Assembly: GCA_947166625.1 (NCBI GenBank)
Contig: CAMVEX010000001.1
Span: forward strand, 62,001 to 126,000
DNA length: 64,000 nt
From: an uncultured Clostridia bacterium
Lineage (GTDB): Bacteria > Bacillota > Clostridia > Oscillospirales > Acutalibacteraceae
Direction: 5' to 3'
Positions 1 through 8,184 of the stretch are shown here, piece by piece; positions within the stretch are counted from its first letter, which is position 1; every line of letters begins with the position of its first letter. The notes below the pieces were generated by a model. That model did no database searches. It was not told the DNA's origin and saw only the letters and a program-made list of their open reading frames with translations. The translations under genes were made by a program, and so were the position numbers.

Positions 1-1
1 A

Positions 2-97
2 AAGATTTATGAGGAGTGGTACACCGACGGATTCGGCGGCCACAAGGCTCATCACGATCTTCACACCACTTATACCGCAAGGAAGAAATTCAATTAA
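2..97 (+). CDS. C-terminal end of an unidentified protein (partial)
   Basis: An open frame enters from the left edge and stops at TAA (95-97), leaving 31 codons. The visible tail is rich in His and Tyr and ends in RKKFN. It is too short to identify. A GC-rich hairpin follows 16 bases later, which fits the end of a transcript. The genes to the right degrade polysaccharide, so a carbohydrate-related protein is possible, but nothing in the residues proves it. Confidence 0.6.
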   Translation, partial: KIYEEWYTDGFGGHKAHHDLHTTYTARKKFN

Positions 98-113
98 CAT
101 CAATCCTTTTATG

Positions 114-146
114 AAACGGGCTGTCGCTTCAAGCGGCAGTCCGTTT
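114..146 (+). terminator. Hairpin terminator candidate after the left-edge gene
   Basis: An arm at 114-127 pairs with 133-146 across a 5-base loop, with about 14 pairs including two G-T. No real T-run follows, so it may be a weak terminator or an mRNA-end hairpin. Confidence 0.5.
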
Positions 147-199
147 GAGTATATTGAGCGAAAAAATTTACAATAAACAAATTTATCATTCGGAATTTA

Positions 200-228
200 T
201 TGATTTGAATGTAAACTTCTGATATAAT
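200..228 (+). promoter_or_regulatory. Sigma-A promoter for the lipoprotein/phosphoesterase/GH51 operon
   Basis: TTGATT (200-205), a 17-base spacer and TATAAT (223-228). TGA directly before the -10 makes an extended -10. The gene at 260 starts about 25 bases after the expected transcription start. Confidence 0.75.
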
Positions 229-259
229 TTTTTCAGATAAAAATTCGGAGGAATGAAAC

Positions 260-574
260 ATGAAAAAAATTCTGTCATTCATCTCGGTAATTCTTATCAT
301 CTCGGCTCTTGCCTTGACTCTCGCAGGATGCGGAATGCCGCTTAAAGGCACCTACACCCCTGTTGAAGGAAAAGAAAGCCTGACATTTGAGGATGAATCA
401 ACGGTAAAAGGCGAAATATTCGGCCTCACGCTCGGCAGAGGATACTCCGTAAACGATGATAAGATAGAATTTGAATATCAGACGCCGCTCGGCATTTGGA
501 TGACGGTCGAATACTCTTTCTCAAAGCATGGCAAATCAATATTCATCGACGGCAAAGAATTCGTAAAACAGTGA
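260..574 (+). CDS. Small lipoprotein, function unknown
   Basis: A 104-residue protein with a classic lipoprotein signal: basic MKK start, hydrophobic core, then lipobox LAGC with Cys24 as the probable lipidated residue. The mature part is about 80 residues and looks like a small beta-rich domain with alternating polar and hydrophobic residues. No family was recognised. A GGAGG site precedes the ATG. It is the first gene of an apparent operon, 13 bases before a phosphoesterase and followed by a GH51 enzyme, so it probably sits on the outer face of the membrane. No catalytic motif is visible. Confidence 0.8.
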   Translation: MKKILSFISVILIISALALTLAGCGMPLKGTYTPVEGKESLTFEDESTVKGEIFGLTLGRGYSVNDDKIEFEYQTPLGIWMTVEYSFSKHGKSIFIDGKEFVKQ

Positions 575-587
575 TCAGAGGTGCACG

Positions 588-1556
588 ATGCTGCTAAAAA
601 GCTTATTTTTAAGGATAATCTCATTTATTGTTGCTTCGGCGATGCTGATGTTTTCGGGCATCGGCAGCCACAGCGAATACGATGTAAAAGACCCCGATAA
701 TCTTAAACTGAATTTCACGGTGATCTCCGACTCTCACATTGAGGGTAACAACTACGAGAGATATAAGGTATTCGCGCAGGCCTGCAAAGATCCGAACGCG
801 AACAAAAGCGGAAACGACGCCGTAATATTCCTCGGCGACAACACCATGAACGGGCAGATGATAGAGAATACTATCTTTCACGGGACCGTTTCGATGCTGC
901 TCAAAAATCAGAAGGTGCTGCCCGTCGTGGGCAATCACGATATAGGAAACGGTCAGGGCGATTATGAGAAGCTCCAGAACCGCTGGTATGATTTTACGGG
1001 CGCGTTTTTCGGCAAATCGCTCGACAGGCCCTACTATTACGAAATCATAGACGGCTGCTACTTTATCGTCCTCGGTATGGAAGCGCAGAAAGTATATGAA
1101 ATGTATATCTCGGACGAGCAGTTTGCCTGGCTTGAAGACACACTTTCAAAGGCCGCGGAAAGCGGAAAGCCGGCGTTTGTATTTTCTCACTATCCCGCCG
1201 ACGAAGTAACGGATAAAGACGGCGAATATACCTCACGCCTCATTGATATGCTCGCCGAATATAATAAGGAAAATGATATATTTATGTTTGTGGGGCATAC
1301 TCACATGCCGATGTATCTTTTCTGGTCGTTCCATGACGAAGGCTTCCCCGAAATCTATCTGCCGCGGGTCACCGAGCTCGGCGGCGAGGGTGATGAAGAG
1401 ATAATCAAAAATACCGGAGTCGGCGCGGAAATAGAGGTCTATGAAAACGAAGTCACGGTCCGTGCGCGCGACTTTTACAGCGGAGAATGGCGGTATGAAG
1501 AGGATGAGGGCAAATTCTGCGAAATGACATATCAGCTCAAAAATCCCGTTAAATAA
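588..1556 (+). CDS. Exported calcineurin-like metallophosphoesterase
   Basis: The protein has 322 residues and an N-terminal hydrophobic stretch (about 5-24), so it is exported or membrane anchored. The five metallophosphoesterase metal-site blocks are all visible: SDSH (47-50), GDN (83-85), GNHD (116-119), FSHYP near 200 and GHTH near 236. Such enzymes hydrolyse phosphomonoesters or diesters with a two-metal centre; the substrate cannot be read from the sequence. It lies between a lipoprotein and an arabinofuranosidase with 13- and 17-base gaps, which suggests one transcript. The start has an AGAGGTG site. The family assignment is firm, the role is not. Confidence 0.9.
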   Translation: MLLKSLFLRIISFIVASAMLMFSGIGSHSEYDVKDPDNLKLNFTVISDSHIEGNNYERYKVFAQACKDPNANKSGNDAVIFLGDNTMNGQMIENTIFHGTVSMLLKNQKVLPVVGNHDIGNGQGDYEKLQNRWYDFTGAFFGKSLDRPYYYEIIDGCYFIVLGMEAQKVYEMYISDEQFAWLEDTLSKAAESGKPAFVFSHYPADEVTDKDGEYTSRLIDMLAEYNKENDIFMFVGHTHMPMYLFWSFHDEGFPEIYLPRVTELGGEGDEEIIKNTGVGAEIEVYENEVTVRARDFYSGEWRYEEDEGKFCEMTYQLKNPVK

Positions 1557-1573
1557 CAGACGGAGGACCGATC

Positions 1574-3700
1574 ATGAAAAAATACAAATCACTGCTGAGC
1601 GTTATACTTTGTTTTTCGATACTGATTTGCGGTTTCGGCGGCTTTGACGCCTCCGCCTCCGTTTCATCAAGAGCGGTAATTACCGTTGACGGGAATGCGC
1701 CCGGTCGCGAGGTCAGCGATAATATGTTCGGCATATTTATTGAGGATATAAACTACGCCTGCGACGGCGGATTGAATGCGAACCTTATCAGAAACAATTC
1801 CTTTGAACAGCGCCTCGCATGGGATCTCAACTGGGATTGCCGCATGACTGGCTGGGAGATCAAAAACGGCAGCGGCGCTCTTCGCGGGGAAAATCCGCTG
1901 AATGAAAACAATCCCTCCTATTTCCACGCGGACAGCGAATGCGTGATTAAAAATATCGGTTACCCCGACCCGGATGAAACCGACGGCATTTATCTACGCA
2001 AAAATACGGAATATGATTTTTCATTCTACTGCAGAGGAAAGGGCAAAATATCATATTACTTCGGCAATGACAGCGGCAGTTCACCAGGCTCGGATTTTAA
2101 CGCCGACAGCGACGAATTCGTTAAATTCTCAACAAGCTTCAAGGCCGCTGAAACGGAATATGTTTCACTTTATCTGACGATACCCGAGGGCTGTGATGTG
2201 GATTATTTCCGCCTTATACCGCGCGACAGCTTCGGCTACGGCGACCCGGAATGGAAATACACGGCTCTGCGCGCCGATCTTGTAAAGGCGCTGAAAGACC
2301 TGAATCCGTCTTTTGTGAGATTCCCTGGCGGATGCCTTGCGGAAGGCGCATACGACTGGTCAATGGCATATAACTGGAAAACGACTGTCGGTGAGCCGGA
2401 GCAGAGGAAACAGATCCCCAATATATGGGGCTACAATCAGAGCCTTGAAATAGGCTTCTATGAATACTTCTGCCTGTGCGATTATCTTGACGCCGCTCCC
2501 GTGCCCGTGGTGCACGCAGGGCTTATGTGCCAGGGCAGAGGCGATTGGAAGCTTGATATCGACAGCGAGGAATTCGCCGCTCATATAGAGGATATTCTCG
2601 ATTTGATCGAATATGCAAACGGCTCGGCAGACACCGAGTGGGGCGCCGTAAGGGCGGCAAACGGCCACAGCGAGCCTTTCGATCTGAAATATATAGCGAT
2701 CGGCAACGAAAACTGGATGGAGGATTACTGGGAAAGATTTGACGTAATTTACAACGCCGTCAAAAAAGCATATCCCGATATTACGGTAATATCATCCGCA
2801 GGCGCGTGGGCTGACGGAAAAGAATGGGAATACGCCTGGGAGCAGATCGACGAAAAATACACCGACACGGTGGTTGACGAGCATTACTACGTCGCCCCGT
2901 GGTGGGTTTACGGAAACTATGAAAAATATGACAATTACAATCGCAACAGCGCAAAGGTATTTGTCGGCGAATACGCCGTACACAGAGGCGGCGGAGATCA
3001 GATCACAAAAAATAACGAATATGTTGCGATAGATGAGGCGGTACACTGCACCGCTCTTATCAGGAACTCCGATATAGTGGAGATGGCGTGCTACGCTCCC
3101 CTCTTTGCCCGACAGGGATACACTCAGTGGGCACCGAATCTGATCTGGTATAATTCCGAAGAGGTAGTAAAAACACCGAGCTACTATGTTCAGCAGCTCT
3201 ATATGCAGAATACGGGAAATGTATCTCTGAAAACAGATGTTAAGGGCGAGGACATTTATTCTGCGGCGACGGTCGATACAGAAAACAAGCTGATTTATGT
3301 TTATGTGGTCAATCCCTCAAAATCATCGCAATCAGCCGAAATCGATCTGAAGGGCTTCGGGGACCTCGACAGCGCCTGCGAAATAAGATATATCGGCAGC
3401 GGGCTATGGAATGTGGCAAACAATTTCGGATTCCTCAATGATTTCATCTCCCCCAGATACAGCAAAACCGTCGTGACGGGAAATAAGATCAAAAAATCCG
3501 TCGGTCCCGAATCCATGAATGTATTTTGCCTGAGCTACGGCGGAGAGAACACTTATCGGGGTATTTCGAGCGATACGGGATACAAAGCCGGCACTCAGCT
3601 TGAAATCACATTCTTTGAATATCTCGGAAAATTCGTGGTATGGTTTACCGCTACTCCGTTCTACGAAAACTTTATCAAAGGTCTTATTTTCAAGGACTGA
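1574..3700 (+). CDS. Secreted alpha-L-arabinofuranosidase, GH51 family
   Basis: This 708-residue glycoside hydrolase should release arabinofuranose from arabinan or arabinoxylan side chains. A signal peptide (about 1-28, ending near ASA) is followed by a carbohydrate-binding-like insert (about 90-220), then the GH51 barrel. The acid/base Glu is in GNEN (Glu379) and the nucleophile is probably Glu466 in VGEYAVH. A C-terminal beta domain follows. The last 45 residues, after the usual end near FCLSYG, are unusual: two aromatic-rich hydrophobic stretches that could hold the enzyme at the membrane. It is third in the operon and no terminator follows; a new promoter starts 5 bases after the stop. 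Confidence 0.92.
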   Translation: MKKYKSLLSVILCFSILICGFGGFDASASVSSRAVITVDGNAPGREVSDNMFGIFIEDINYACDGGLNANLIRNNSFEQRLAWDLNWDCRMTGWEIKNGSGALRGENPLNENNPSYFHADSECVIKNIGYPDPDETDGIYLRKNTEYDFSFYCRGKGKISYYFGNDSGSSPGSDFNADSDEFVKFSTSFKAAETEYVSLYLTIPEGCDVDYFRLIPRDSFGYGDPEWKYTALRADLVKALKDLNPSFVRFPGGCLAEGAYDWSMAYNWKTTVGEPEQRKQIPNIWGYNQSLEIGFYEYFCLCDYLDAAPVPVVHAGLMCQGRGDWKLDIDSEEFAAHIEDILDLIEYANGSADTEWGAVRAANGHSEPFDLKYIAIGNENWMEDYWERFDVIYNAVKKAYPDITVISSAGAWADGKEWEYAWEQIDEKYTDTVVDEHYYVAPWWVYGNYEKYDNYNRNSAKVFVGEYAVHRGGGDQITKNNEYVAIDEAVHCTALIRNSDIVEMACYAPLFARQGYTQWAPNLIWYNSEEVVKTPSYYVQQLYMQNTGNVSLKTDVKGEDIYSAATVDTENKLIYVYVVNPSKSSQSAEIDLKGFGDLDSACEIRYIGSGLWNVANNFGFLNDFISPRYSKTVVTGNKIKKSVGPESMNVFCLSYGGENTYRGISSDTGYKAGTQLEITFFEYLGKFVVWFTATPFYENFIKGLIFKD

Positions 3701-3705
3701 AACAC

Positions 3706-3734
3706 TTGACTTATTATTTATGAAATGGTAAAAT
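3706..3734 (+). promoter_or_regulatory. Promoter for the NifU-like/GGGtGRT operon
   Basis: TTGACT (3706-3711), a 17-base spacer and TAAAAT (3729-3734), with TGG just before the -10. The 5' leader is about 50 bases, and an AAAGGAG site precedes the 3794 start. Confidence 0.75.
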
Positions 3735-3793
3735 CTATCACGAAATTTATACCTTGTAAGGGTAGTTTCGGCAAATAAGAAAGGAGTAAATTT

Positions 3794-4486
3794 ATGGTTT
3801 ATTCTCATGAAGTTGAAATGATGTGCCCTGTGGCGCAGGGCGTCGCCCACGGCGCGGCTCCGATCCCGGAGGAAGCAAAGTGGGTAAAAGCAAAAGAAAT
3901 CAAGGATATTTCCGGTTTCACACACGGCATCGGCTGGTGCGCTCCCCAGCAGGGCACCTGCAAGCTGACGCTCAATGTCAAGGACGGCATTATCCAGGAG
4001 GCTCTGGTAGAAACTATCGGCTGCTCCGGCATGACTCACTCTGCCGCCATGGCATCGGAAATCCTTCCCGGCAGGACAATTCTCGAAGCTCTTAACACAG
4101 ACCTTGTCTGTGACGCTATAAATACCGCAATGAGAGAGCTCTTCTTACAGATAGTTTACGGCCGTTCACAGTCCGCTTTCTCAGAGGGCGGCCTCGTGGT
4201 AGGCGCAGGTCTTGAAGACCTCGGCAAAGGTCTCCGCTCACAGGTCGGCACCCTTTACGGCACTCTCGCCAAGGGTCCCCGCTATCTCGAAATGACAGAC
4301 GGATATATCACCGACCTTGCTCTCAACGAAGACGACGAGATAATCGGCTATAAGTTTGTCAACTTCGGCAAGATGATGGATTTCATCAAAGCCGGCGACG
4401 ACGCAAACACGGCTCTCGAAAAGGCAAAAGGTCAATACGGCAGAGTGGCAGACGCGGTCAAATTCATTGACCCGAGAAAGGAATAA
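3794..4486 (+). CDS. NifU/IscU-like iron-sulfur scaffold protein
   Basis: The protein has 230 residues. Its centre follows the IscU/NifU-N layout: GTC (Cys56) before a beta strand ending in DGIIQEA, IGC (Cys77) before a helix, then a helix with DLVC (Cys106). These are the usual three cluster ligands. Two more cysteines are at positions 11 and 49. The last 90 residues go beyond the normal scaffold length (about 130) and have no family I recognise. It is the first gene of a pair with the GGGtGRT gene 14 bases downstream. The pairing suggests that the scaffold builds or passes a cluster to that protein, which is inference. Confidence 0.82.
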   Translation: MVYSHEVEMMCPVAQGVAHGAAPIPEEAKWVKAKEIKDISGFTHGIGWCAPQQGTCKLTLNVKDGIIQEALVETIGCSGMTHSAAMASEILPGRTILEALNTDLVCDAINTAMRELFLQIVYGRSQSAFSEGGLVVGAGLEDLGKGLRSQVGTLYGTLAKGPRYLEMTDGYITDLALNEDDEIIGYKFVNFGKMMDFIKAGDDANTALEKAKGQYGRVADAVKFIDPRKE

Positions 4487-4500
4487 GGAGGATTTGTATA

Positions 4501-5499
4501 ATGGCATTATTTGAATCTTATGAGAGAAGAGAAAAACAGATCCTTGCCGTAATTAAGGAATACGGCATCAATTCCATAGGGGAATGCGCCGATATCTGCA
4601 AGGCAAAAGGCCTTGATATTTATAAGCTTGTCGAAGGAATACAGCCTATCTGCTTTGAAAACGCAAAGTGGGCATATACCGTCGGCTGCGCTATCGCGAT
4701 AAAGAAGGGCTGCACCAAAGCCGCTGACGCCGCCGCCGCCATAGGCGAAGGCCTTCAGTCATTCTGCATCCCCGGCTCCGTTGCCGACCAGCGCAAAGTC
4801 GGTCTCGGCCACGGCAATCTCGGCAAGATGCTCCTTGAAGAAGATACCGAATGCTTCGCATTCCTCGCGGGTCACGAATCATTCGCGGCTGCGGAAGGCG
4901 CAATCGGCATTGCCGAAAAGGCAAACAAAGTCCGCCAGAAGCCCCTTCGCGTTATCCTCAACGGTCTCGGCAAAGACGCCGCTCAGATAATCGCAAGAGT
5001 AAACGGCTTCACCTATGTTGAAACCGAGATGGATTACCATACCGGCGAGGTCAAGGAAGTTTTCCGCAAGGCATACTCAACAGGCCTTCGCTCAAAGGTC
5101 AACTGCTACGGCGCAAACGACGTAACAGAAGGCGTTGCCATCATGTGGAAAGAAAATGTTGACGTTTCCATCACCGGCAACTCGACCAACCCCACCCGCT
5201 TCCAGCATCCCGTCGCGGGCACTTACAAGAAGGAACGCACCGACGCAGGCAAGAAATATTTCTCTGTCGCTTCGGGCGGCGGCACCGGCCGTACCCTTCA
5301 CCCCGATAACATGGCGGCAGGCCCCGCTTCCTACGGTATGACGGATACCATGGGCAGAATGCACTCCGACGCTCAGTTCGCCGGCTCATCCTCGGTACCC
5401 GCTCACGTTGAAATGATGGGACTTATCGGAATGGGCAACAATCCGATGGTCGGCGCTACCGTCGCCTGCGCTGTTGCGGTTGAAGAGGCAATGAAATAA
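4501..5499 (+). CDS. GGGtGRT family protein
   Basis: The protein has 332 residues and contains the motif that names this family, GGGTGRTLHP, near residue 260. It then has a glycine/methionine-rich tail with several short GM repeats. An Ala-rich region near 60-90 and cysteines at 23, 27, 41 and 53 could form or accept a metal cluster. The biochemical role of the family is unknown to me. It is directly behind the NifU-like gene (14-base gap, GGAGG site), and the two share one promoter and one terminator, so they probably form a dedicated two-gene system. Confidence 0.85.
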   Translation: MALFESYERREKQILAVIKEYGINSIGECADICKAKGLDIYKLVEGIQPICFENAKWAYTVGCAIAIKKGCTKAADAAAAIGEGLQSFCIPGSVADQRKVGLGHGNLGKMLLEEDTECFAFLAGHESFAAAEGAIGIAEKANKVRQKPLRVILNGLGKDAAQIIARVNGFTYVETEMDYHTGEVKEVFRKAYSTGLRSKVNCYGANDVTEGVAIMWKENVDVSITGNSTNPTRFQHPVAGTYKKERTDAGKKYFSVASGGGTGRTLHPDNMAAGPASYGMTDTMGRMHSDAQFAGSSSVPAHVEMMGLIGMGNNPMVGATVACAVAVEEAMK

Positions 5500-5517
5500 T
5501 TATCCTCAAAATAAATT

Positions 5518-5555
5518 TACGGCTTCACCGTTTGAGTGAAGCCGTATTTTTGTGT
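5518..5555 (+). terminator. Rho-independent terminator after the GGGtGRT gene
   Basis: An 11-bp stem (5518-5528 with 5536-5546) with a 7-base loop, followed by TTTTTGTGTTTT. It can also serve the leftward SDR gene that ends at 5564. Confidence 0.9.
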
Positions 5556-5563
5556 TTTATAAA

Positions 5564-6427
5564 TCAGTCTTTGACTTTACCGAATTTTTTCATCAACTTA
5601 TATCCCGCGCCGACGAGCGCCTTATAGCCGGCGTCTATTATTTTATCGGGGATCGGGTCTATTGCCGCGAGATACCAGGTATTTTTGCTCTTATAATTCG
5701 TTTTGGGAGACGGCGAGTATATCGCCTTCATCACCGTATCCACAAGATATTTTTTATCGTGAGGATGGGCAAGAGCGGTACTCATCAAGGGCTTGAGGAC
5801 CGTCAGCACCGGTTTATAATACTCTGTTGATTCAAGCAGTTTGCGGTAACCGTCCGCCGCCTGATTATGCATACCGGTTTTGAATGAGCCAGGCTGAATC
5901 TTCACAACATCAATGCCGATAAAATTCAACTCCCGTCTGAGCCCCATGGTATATGCCTCCACGGCGTATTTTGTGATGGCATAAGGGGCATTGAAGGGCT
6001 GAGGCTTTTCCCAGCCGCATTCAGATGAGAAATTGATGATCCTGCCGCCGCCCGCTTTAATGAGTGGGAACATCACTTTATTAAGGCGTATCATACCCAT
6101 TACATTGATGCTCAGCATTTTTTCCATAACGGAAGTGATATTGCCTTCAACCAGGGACGCCATGGTATGGATGCCGGCGGCATTGACAAGCACATCGAGT
6201 TTACCGGAGAATTCTCTGATAAACTCAGCAGCCGCTTCGCAGCTCTCATTGCTTGTGATATCAAGGACTACGGGTATAACTCTTTCATTTGTGCGTTCTC
6301 TCAGCTCATCAAGACCCTGTTTCGCTATATCGGCCGCAAATATGATATAGTTTTTATCCTCGCTGAGTTTTTCCACGCAGGCTCCCGCAAGCCCGCCCGC
6401 GGCTCCGGTAATCAAAGCGTATTTCAT
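5564..6427 (-). CDS. Short-chain dehydrogenase/reductase
   Basis: A 287-residue NAD(P)-dependent oxidoreductase. The Rossmann start TGAAGGLAG (near 7-15), the NAAG motif (about 85-88), the active-site Ser in the NFSSE strand and the YAITK catalytic Tyr/Lys pair are all present. An upstream in-frame start would add 17 residues, but the start at 6427 is preferred because GGAGG lies 5 bases before it and the Rossmann strand follows at once. The C-terminal 60 residues carry basic and aromatic residues as in SDRs that act on lipids or steroids; the substrate is unknown. It is a single gene that converges on the GGGtGRT operon. Confidence 0.88.
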   Translation of the reverse strand: MKYALITGAAGGLAGACVEKLSEDKNYIIFAADIAKQGLDELRERTNERVIPVVLDITSNESCEAAAEFIREFSGKLDVLVNAAGIHTMASLVEGNITSVMEKMLSINVMGMIRLNKVMFPLIKAGGGRIINFSSECGWEKPQPFNAPYAITKYAVEAYTMGLRRELNFIGIDVVKIQPGSFKTGMHNQAADGYRKLLESTEYYKPVLTVLKPLMSTALAHPHDKKYLVDTVMKAIYSPSPKTNYKSKNTWYLAAIDPIPDKIIDAGYKALVGAGYKLMKKFGKVKD

Positions 6428-6484
6428 AATATCCTCCGCAAATTCAATAAGTTTTCGGCGAATTATCCGCCGCCTCACAAGATT

Positions 6485-6513
6485 ACTGTATCACAGATAT
6501 ACTCATAATGCAA
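6485..6513 (-). promoter_or_regulatory. Promoter for the SDR gene
   Basis: On the minus strand: TTGCAT (6513-6508), a 17-base spacer and TACAGT (6490-6485), with TGA before the -10. The -10 is weak but the spacing is ideal. Confidence 0.5.
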
Positions 6514-6553
6514 CATTGAGTTTTGAAGCTATGCTTTTATTGCTTATTCACCG

Positions 6554-6582
6554 TTGTCAAAAATAAAACCGTGTGTTATAAT
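6554..6582 (+). promoter_or_regulatory. Promoter for the DUF2130 gene
   Basis: TTGTCA (6554-6559), a 17-base spacer and TATAAT (6577-6582), with TGT before the -10. The start codon is at 6617 with a GGAGG site. Confidence 0.75.
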
Positions 6583-6616
6583 TCCGAAGGAAACAATATC
6601 TTCACGGAGGTAAAAT

Positions 6617-7870
6617 ATGAATAAGATCACCTGCCCCAACTGCGGCAAAAGCTTTGAACTGAACGACGCCGACTACGCCGACATACTCAGCCAGATCAGA
6701 ACGGCGGAATTCAGCAAAGAACTTGAAAGGCAAAAAGACGCCGCCGTAAAGCTTGCGGTCACGCAAAAAGAAACCGAATACAAGGATGAGCTCTCGGAAA
6801 AAGAGAGAGAAATACAGAAGCTTGCCGCTCAGATAGAGCTTGACAGAAAAAGCAGCGAGATGCGCGAGCGCGAGGCGTTAAAGGAAAAAGACGCTCAGAT
6901 AGCGGAATTGAGCGGCAAAATCAAGATGAGCGAGCAGGCAAAGGAAATGGATATAAGAGCCGCCGTGAGCGAAAAAGAAGCGGAGATAATGAAGCTAAAG
7001 AGCGAGGCGGCGCTCGTTAAATCCGACACGGAGCTTCGCATCAAATCGCTTGAGGACAATCACAGAGCAGAGCTCAGCCGCAAGGATGAGGAAATAGCGT
7101 TTTATAAGGATTTCAAAGCGCGTCAATCCACAAAGATGATAGGCGAAAGCCTTGAAATACACTGCATGAATGAATTTAATAAGCTGAGAGCGACCGCCTT
7201 CCCCAAAGCGTATTTTGAAAAGGACAACGACGCAAGCTCGGGCAGCAAGGGCGACTTTATCTTCCGCGATTATTCGCAGGACGGAACGGAATTCGTATCA
7301 ATCATGTTTGAAATGAAAAATGAAGCGGATTCAACGGAAAAGAAACACAAAAACGAGCATTTCTTTAAGGAACTTGACAAAGACAGAAACGAGAAAAACT
7401 GCGAATACGCGGTATTGGTAACTACCCTTGAGGCCGACAATGATTTTTATAACAGCGGCATTGTCGATGTATCATACAGATACCCGAAAATGTATGTCAT
7501 CCGCCCTCAGTTTTTTATTCCGGTAATTACAATACTGAGAAATTCGGCTATGAACTCGCTTCAATATAAGCAGGAGCTCGCCGAAATACGCAGCCAGAAT
7601 ATAGACATAACTCATTTTGAAGAGAATATGGAGACCTTCAAGGCGGGATTTGCGAAGAACTATGATCTGGCGTCGAGAAAGTTTCACGAGGCGATAGAAG
7701 AAATAGACAAGACGATAACTCACCTGCAAAAGACAAAAGAAGCGCTGCTCTCTTCAGACAGAAATCTACGCCTGGCAAATGACAAGGCGCAGGATCTGAC
7801 GATAAAAAAACTCACCCGCGGCAATCCGACAATGAAGGCAAAATTTGCCGAGCTTGATTCGGGCGAATAA
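6617..7870 (+). CDS. DUF2130 protein: zinc finger, coiled coil, nuclease-like core
   Basis: The protein has 417 residues. It starts with a CPNCGKSF half-zinc finger (5-12), followed by a charged coiled coil (about 25-175). Next comes a compact domain whose residues fit a PD-(D/E)XK nuclease: Asp213 in KGDFIF and Glu232-x-Lys234 in FEMKNE. A second helical stretch follows (about 330-390). DUF2130 proteins are widespread and poorly characterised. The intact D..ExK set suggests real DNA-cleaving or DNA-binding ability, perhaps in repair or defence; this is inference. It has its own promoter and stands alone. Confidence 0.88.
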   Translation: MNKITCPNCGKSFELNDADYADILSQIRTAEFSKELERQKDAAVKLAVTQKETEYKDELSEKEREIQKLAAQIELDRKSSEMREREALKEKDAQIAELSGKIKMSEQAKEMDIRAAVSEKEAEIMKLKSEAALVKSDTELRIKSLEDNHRAELSRKDEEIAFYKDFKARQSTKMIGESLEIHCMNEFNKLRATAFPKAYFEKDNDASSGSKGDFIFRDYSQDGTEFVSIMFEMKNEADSTEKKHKNEHFFKELDKDRNEKNCEYAVLVTTLEADNDFYNSGIVDVSYRYPKMYVIRPQFFIPVITILRNSAMNSLQYKQELAEIRSQNIDITHFEENMETFKAGFAKNYDLASRKFHEAIEEIDKTITHLQKTKEALLSSDRNLRLANDKAQDLTIKKLTRGNPTMKAKFAELDSGE

Positions 7871-7887
7871 TCTGAATTTACGCATAT

Positions 7888-8050
7888 AAACATTAAACCG
7901 GACAGTCTGAAAAGGCTGTCCGGCATCGCATTTCGGGCGCGGTTTATCAATAAAATACCCGGAGCACCCGGCCTTGGGCAGCGGCAGGATGCTCCTCAGT
8001 AGGTCCGTCGGCAAAATTGATTTTGATTCGGGAGGCCGGACGCGCCTACT
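7888..8050 (-). ncRNA. Candidate stand-alone small RNA, about 163 nt
   Basis: A minus-strand unit with no credible reading frame but with every part of an RNA gene. It has a strong promoter (8085-8057), a first base near 8050, and a long 5' hairpin (8051-7997, closed by 7 bp CAGTAGG with CCTACTG on the plus strand). A second hairpin (7995-7961) has 9 bp including one G-U pair. A final hairpin (7923-7898) has an 8-bp stem followed by TTTAATGTTTAT, a terminator. It does not match the consensus I know for 6S, SRP, tmRNA, RNase P or common riboswitches, and no gene follows in its direction except the converging DUF2130 gene. Confidence 0.6.
7898..7923 (-). terminator. Terminator of the candidate small RNA; also downstream of DUF2130
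   Basis: CCGGACAG pairs perfectly with CTGTCCGG across a 10-base loop. Read leftward it is followed by TTTAATGTTTAT. On the plus strand no T-run follows, so leftward use is more likely. Confidence 0.6.
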
Positions 8051-8056
8051 GCGTAA

Positions 8057-8085
8057 ATCATACCATAAAATTATCCGCTTGTCAA
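8057..8085 (-). promoter_or_regulatory. Promoter of the candidate small RNA
   Basis: On the minus strand: consensus TTGACA (8085-8080), a 17-base spacer, TGG and TATGAT (8062-8057). It is one of the best-matching promoters in the window, yet no protein gene follows it. Confidence 0.75.
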
Positions 8086-8135
8086 TTACGCTGTAACGGC
8101 ATCATCACATAAATCCCGGCGTGAACATCGAATTC

Positions 8136-8164
8136 TTGCAATAAAGACGGCTCAATGATATAAT
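8136..8164 (+). promoter_or_regulatory. Promoter for the GH20 gene
   Basis: TTGCAA (8136-8141), a 17-base spacer and TATAAT (8159-8164), with TGA before the -10. The start codon is at 8185, so the leader is only about 14 bases. Confidence 0.7.
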
Positions 8165-8184
8165 CAGACCGGGCAGGTGATAAA

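Noticed and set aside
1667-1927. Frames opposite the GH51 gene
   Set aside because: Antisense shadows with no start signal, one of many such frames in G+C-rich coding sequence.
7888-8050. The minus-strand RNA as 6S, SRP RNA or tmRNA
   Set aside because: The 5' and 3' ends do not form the 6S closing stem, the SRP tetraloop region is absent, and it is too short and lacks a tRNA-like end for tmRNA.
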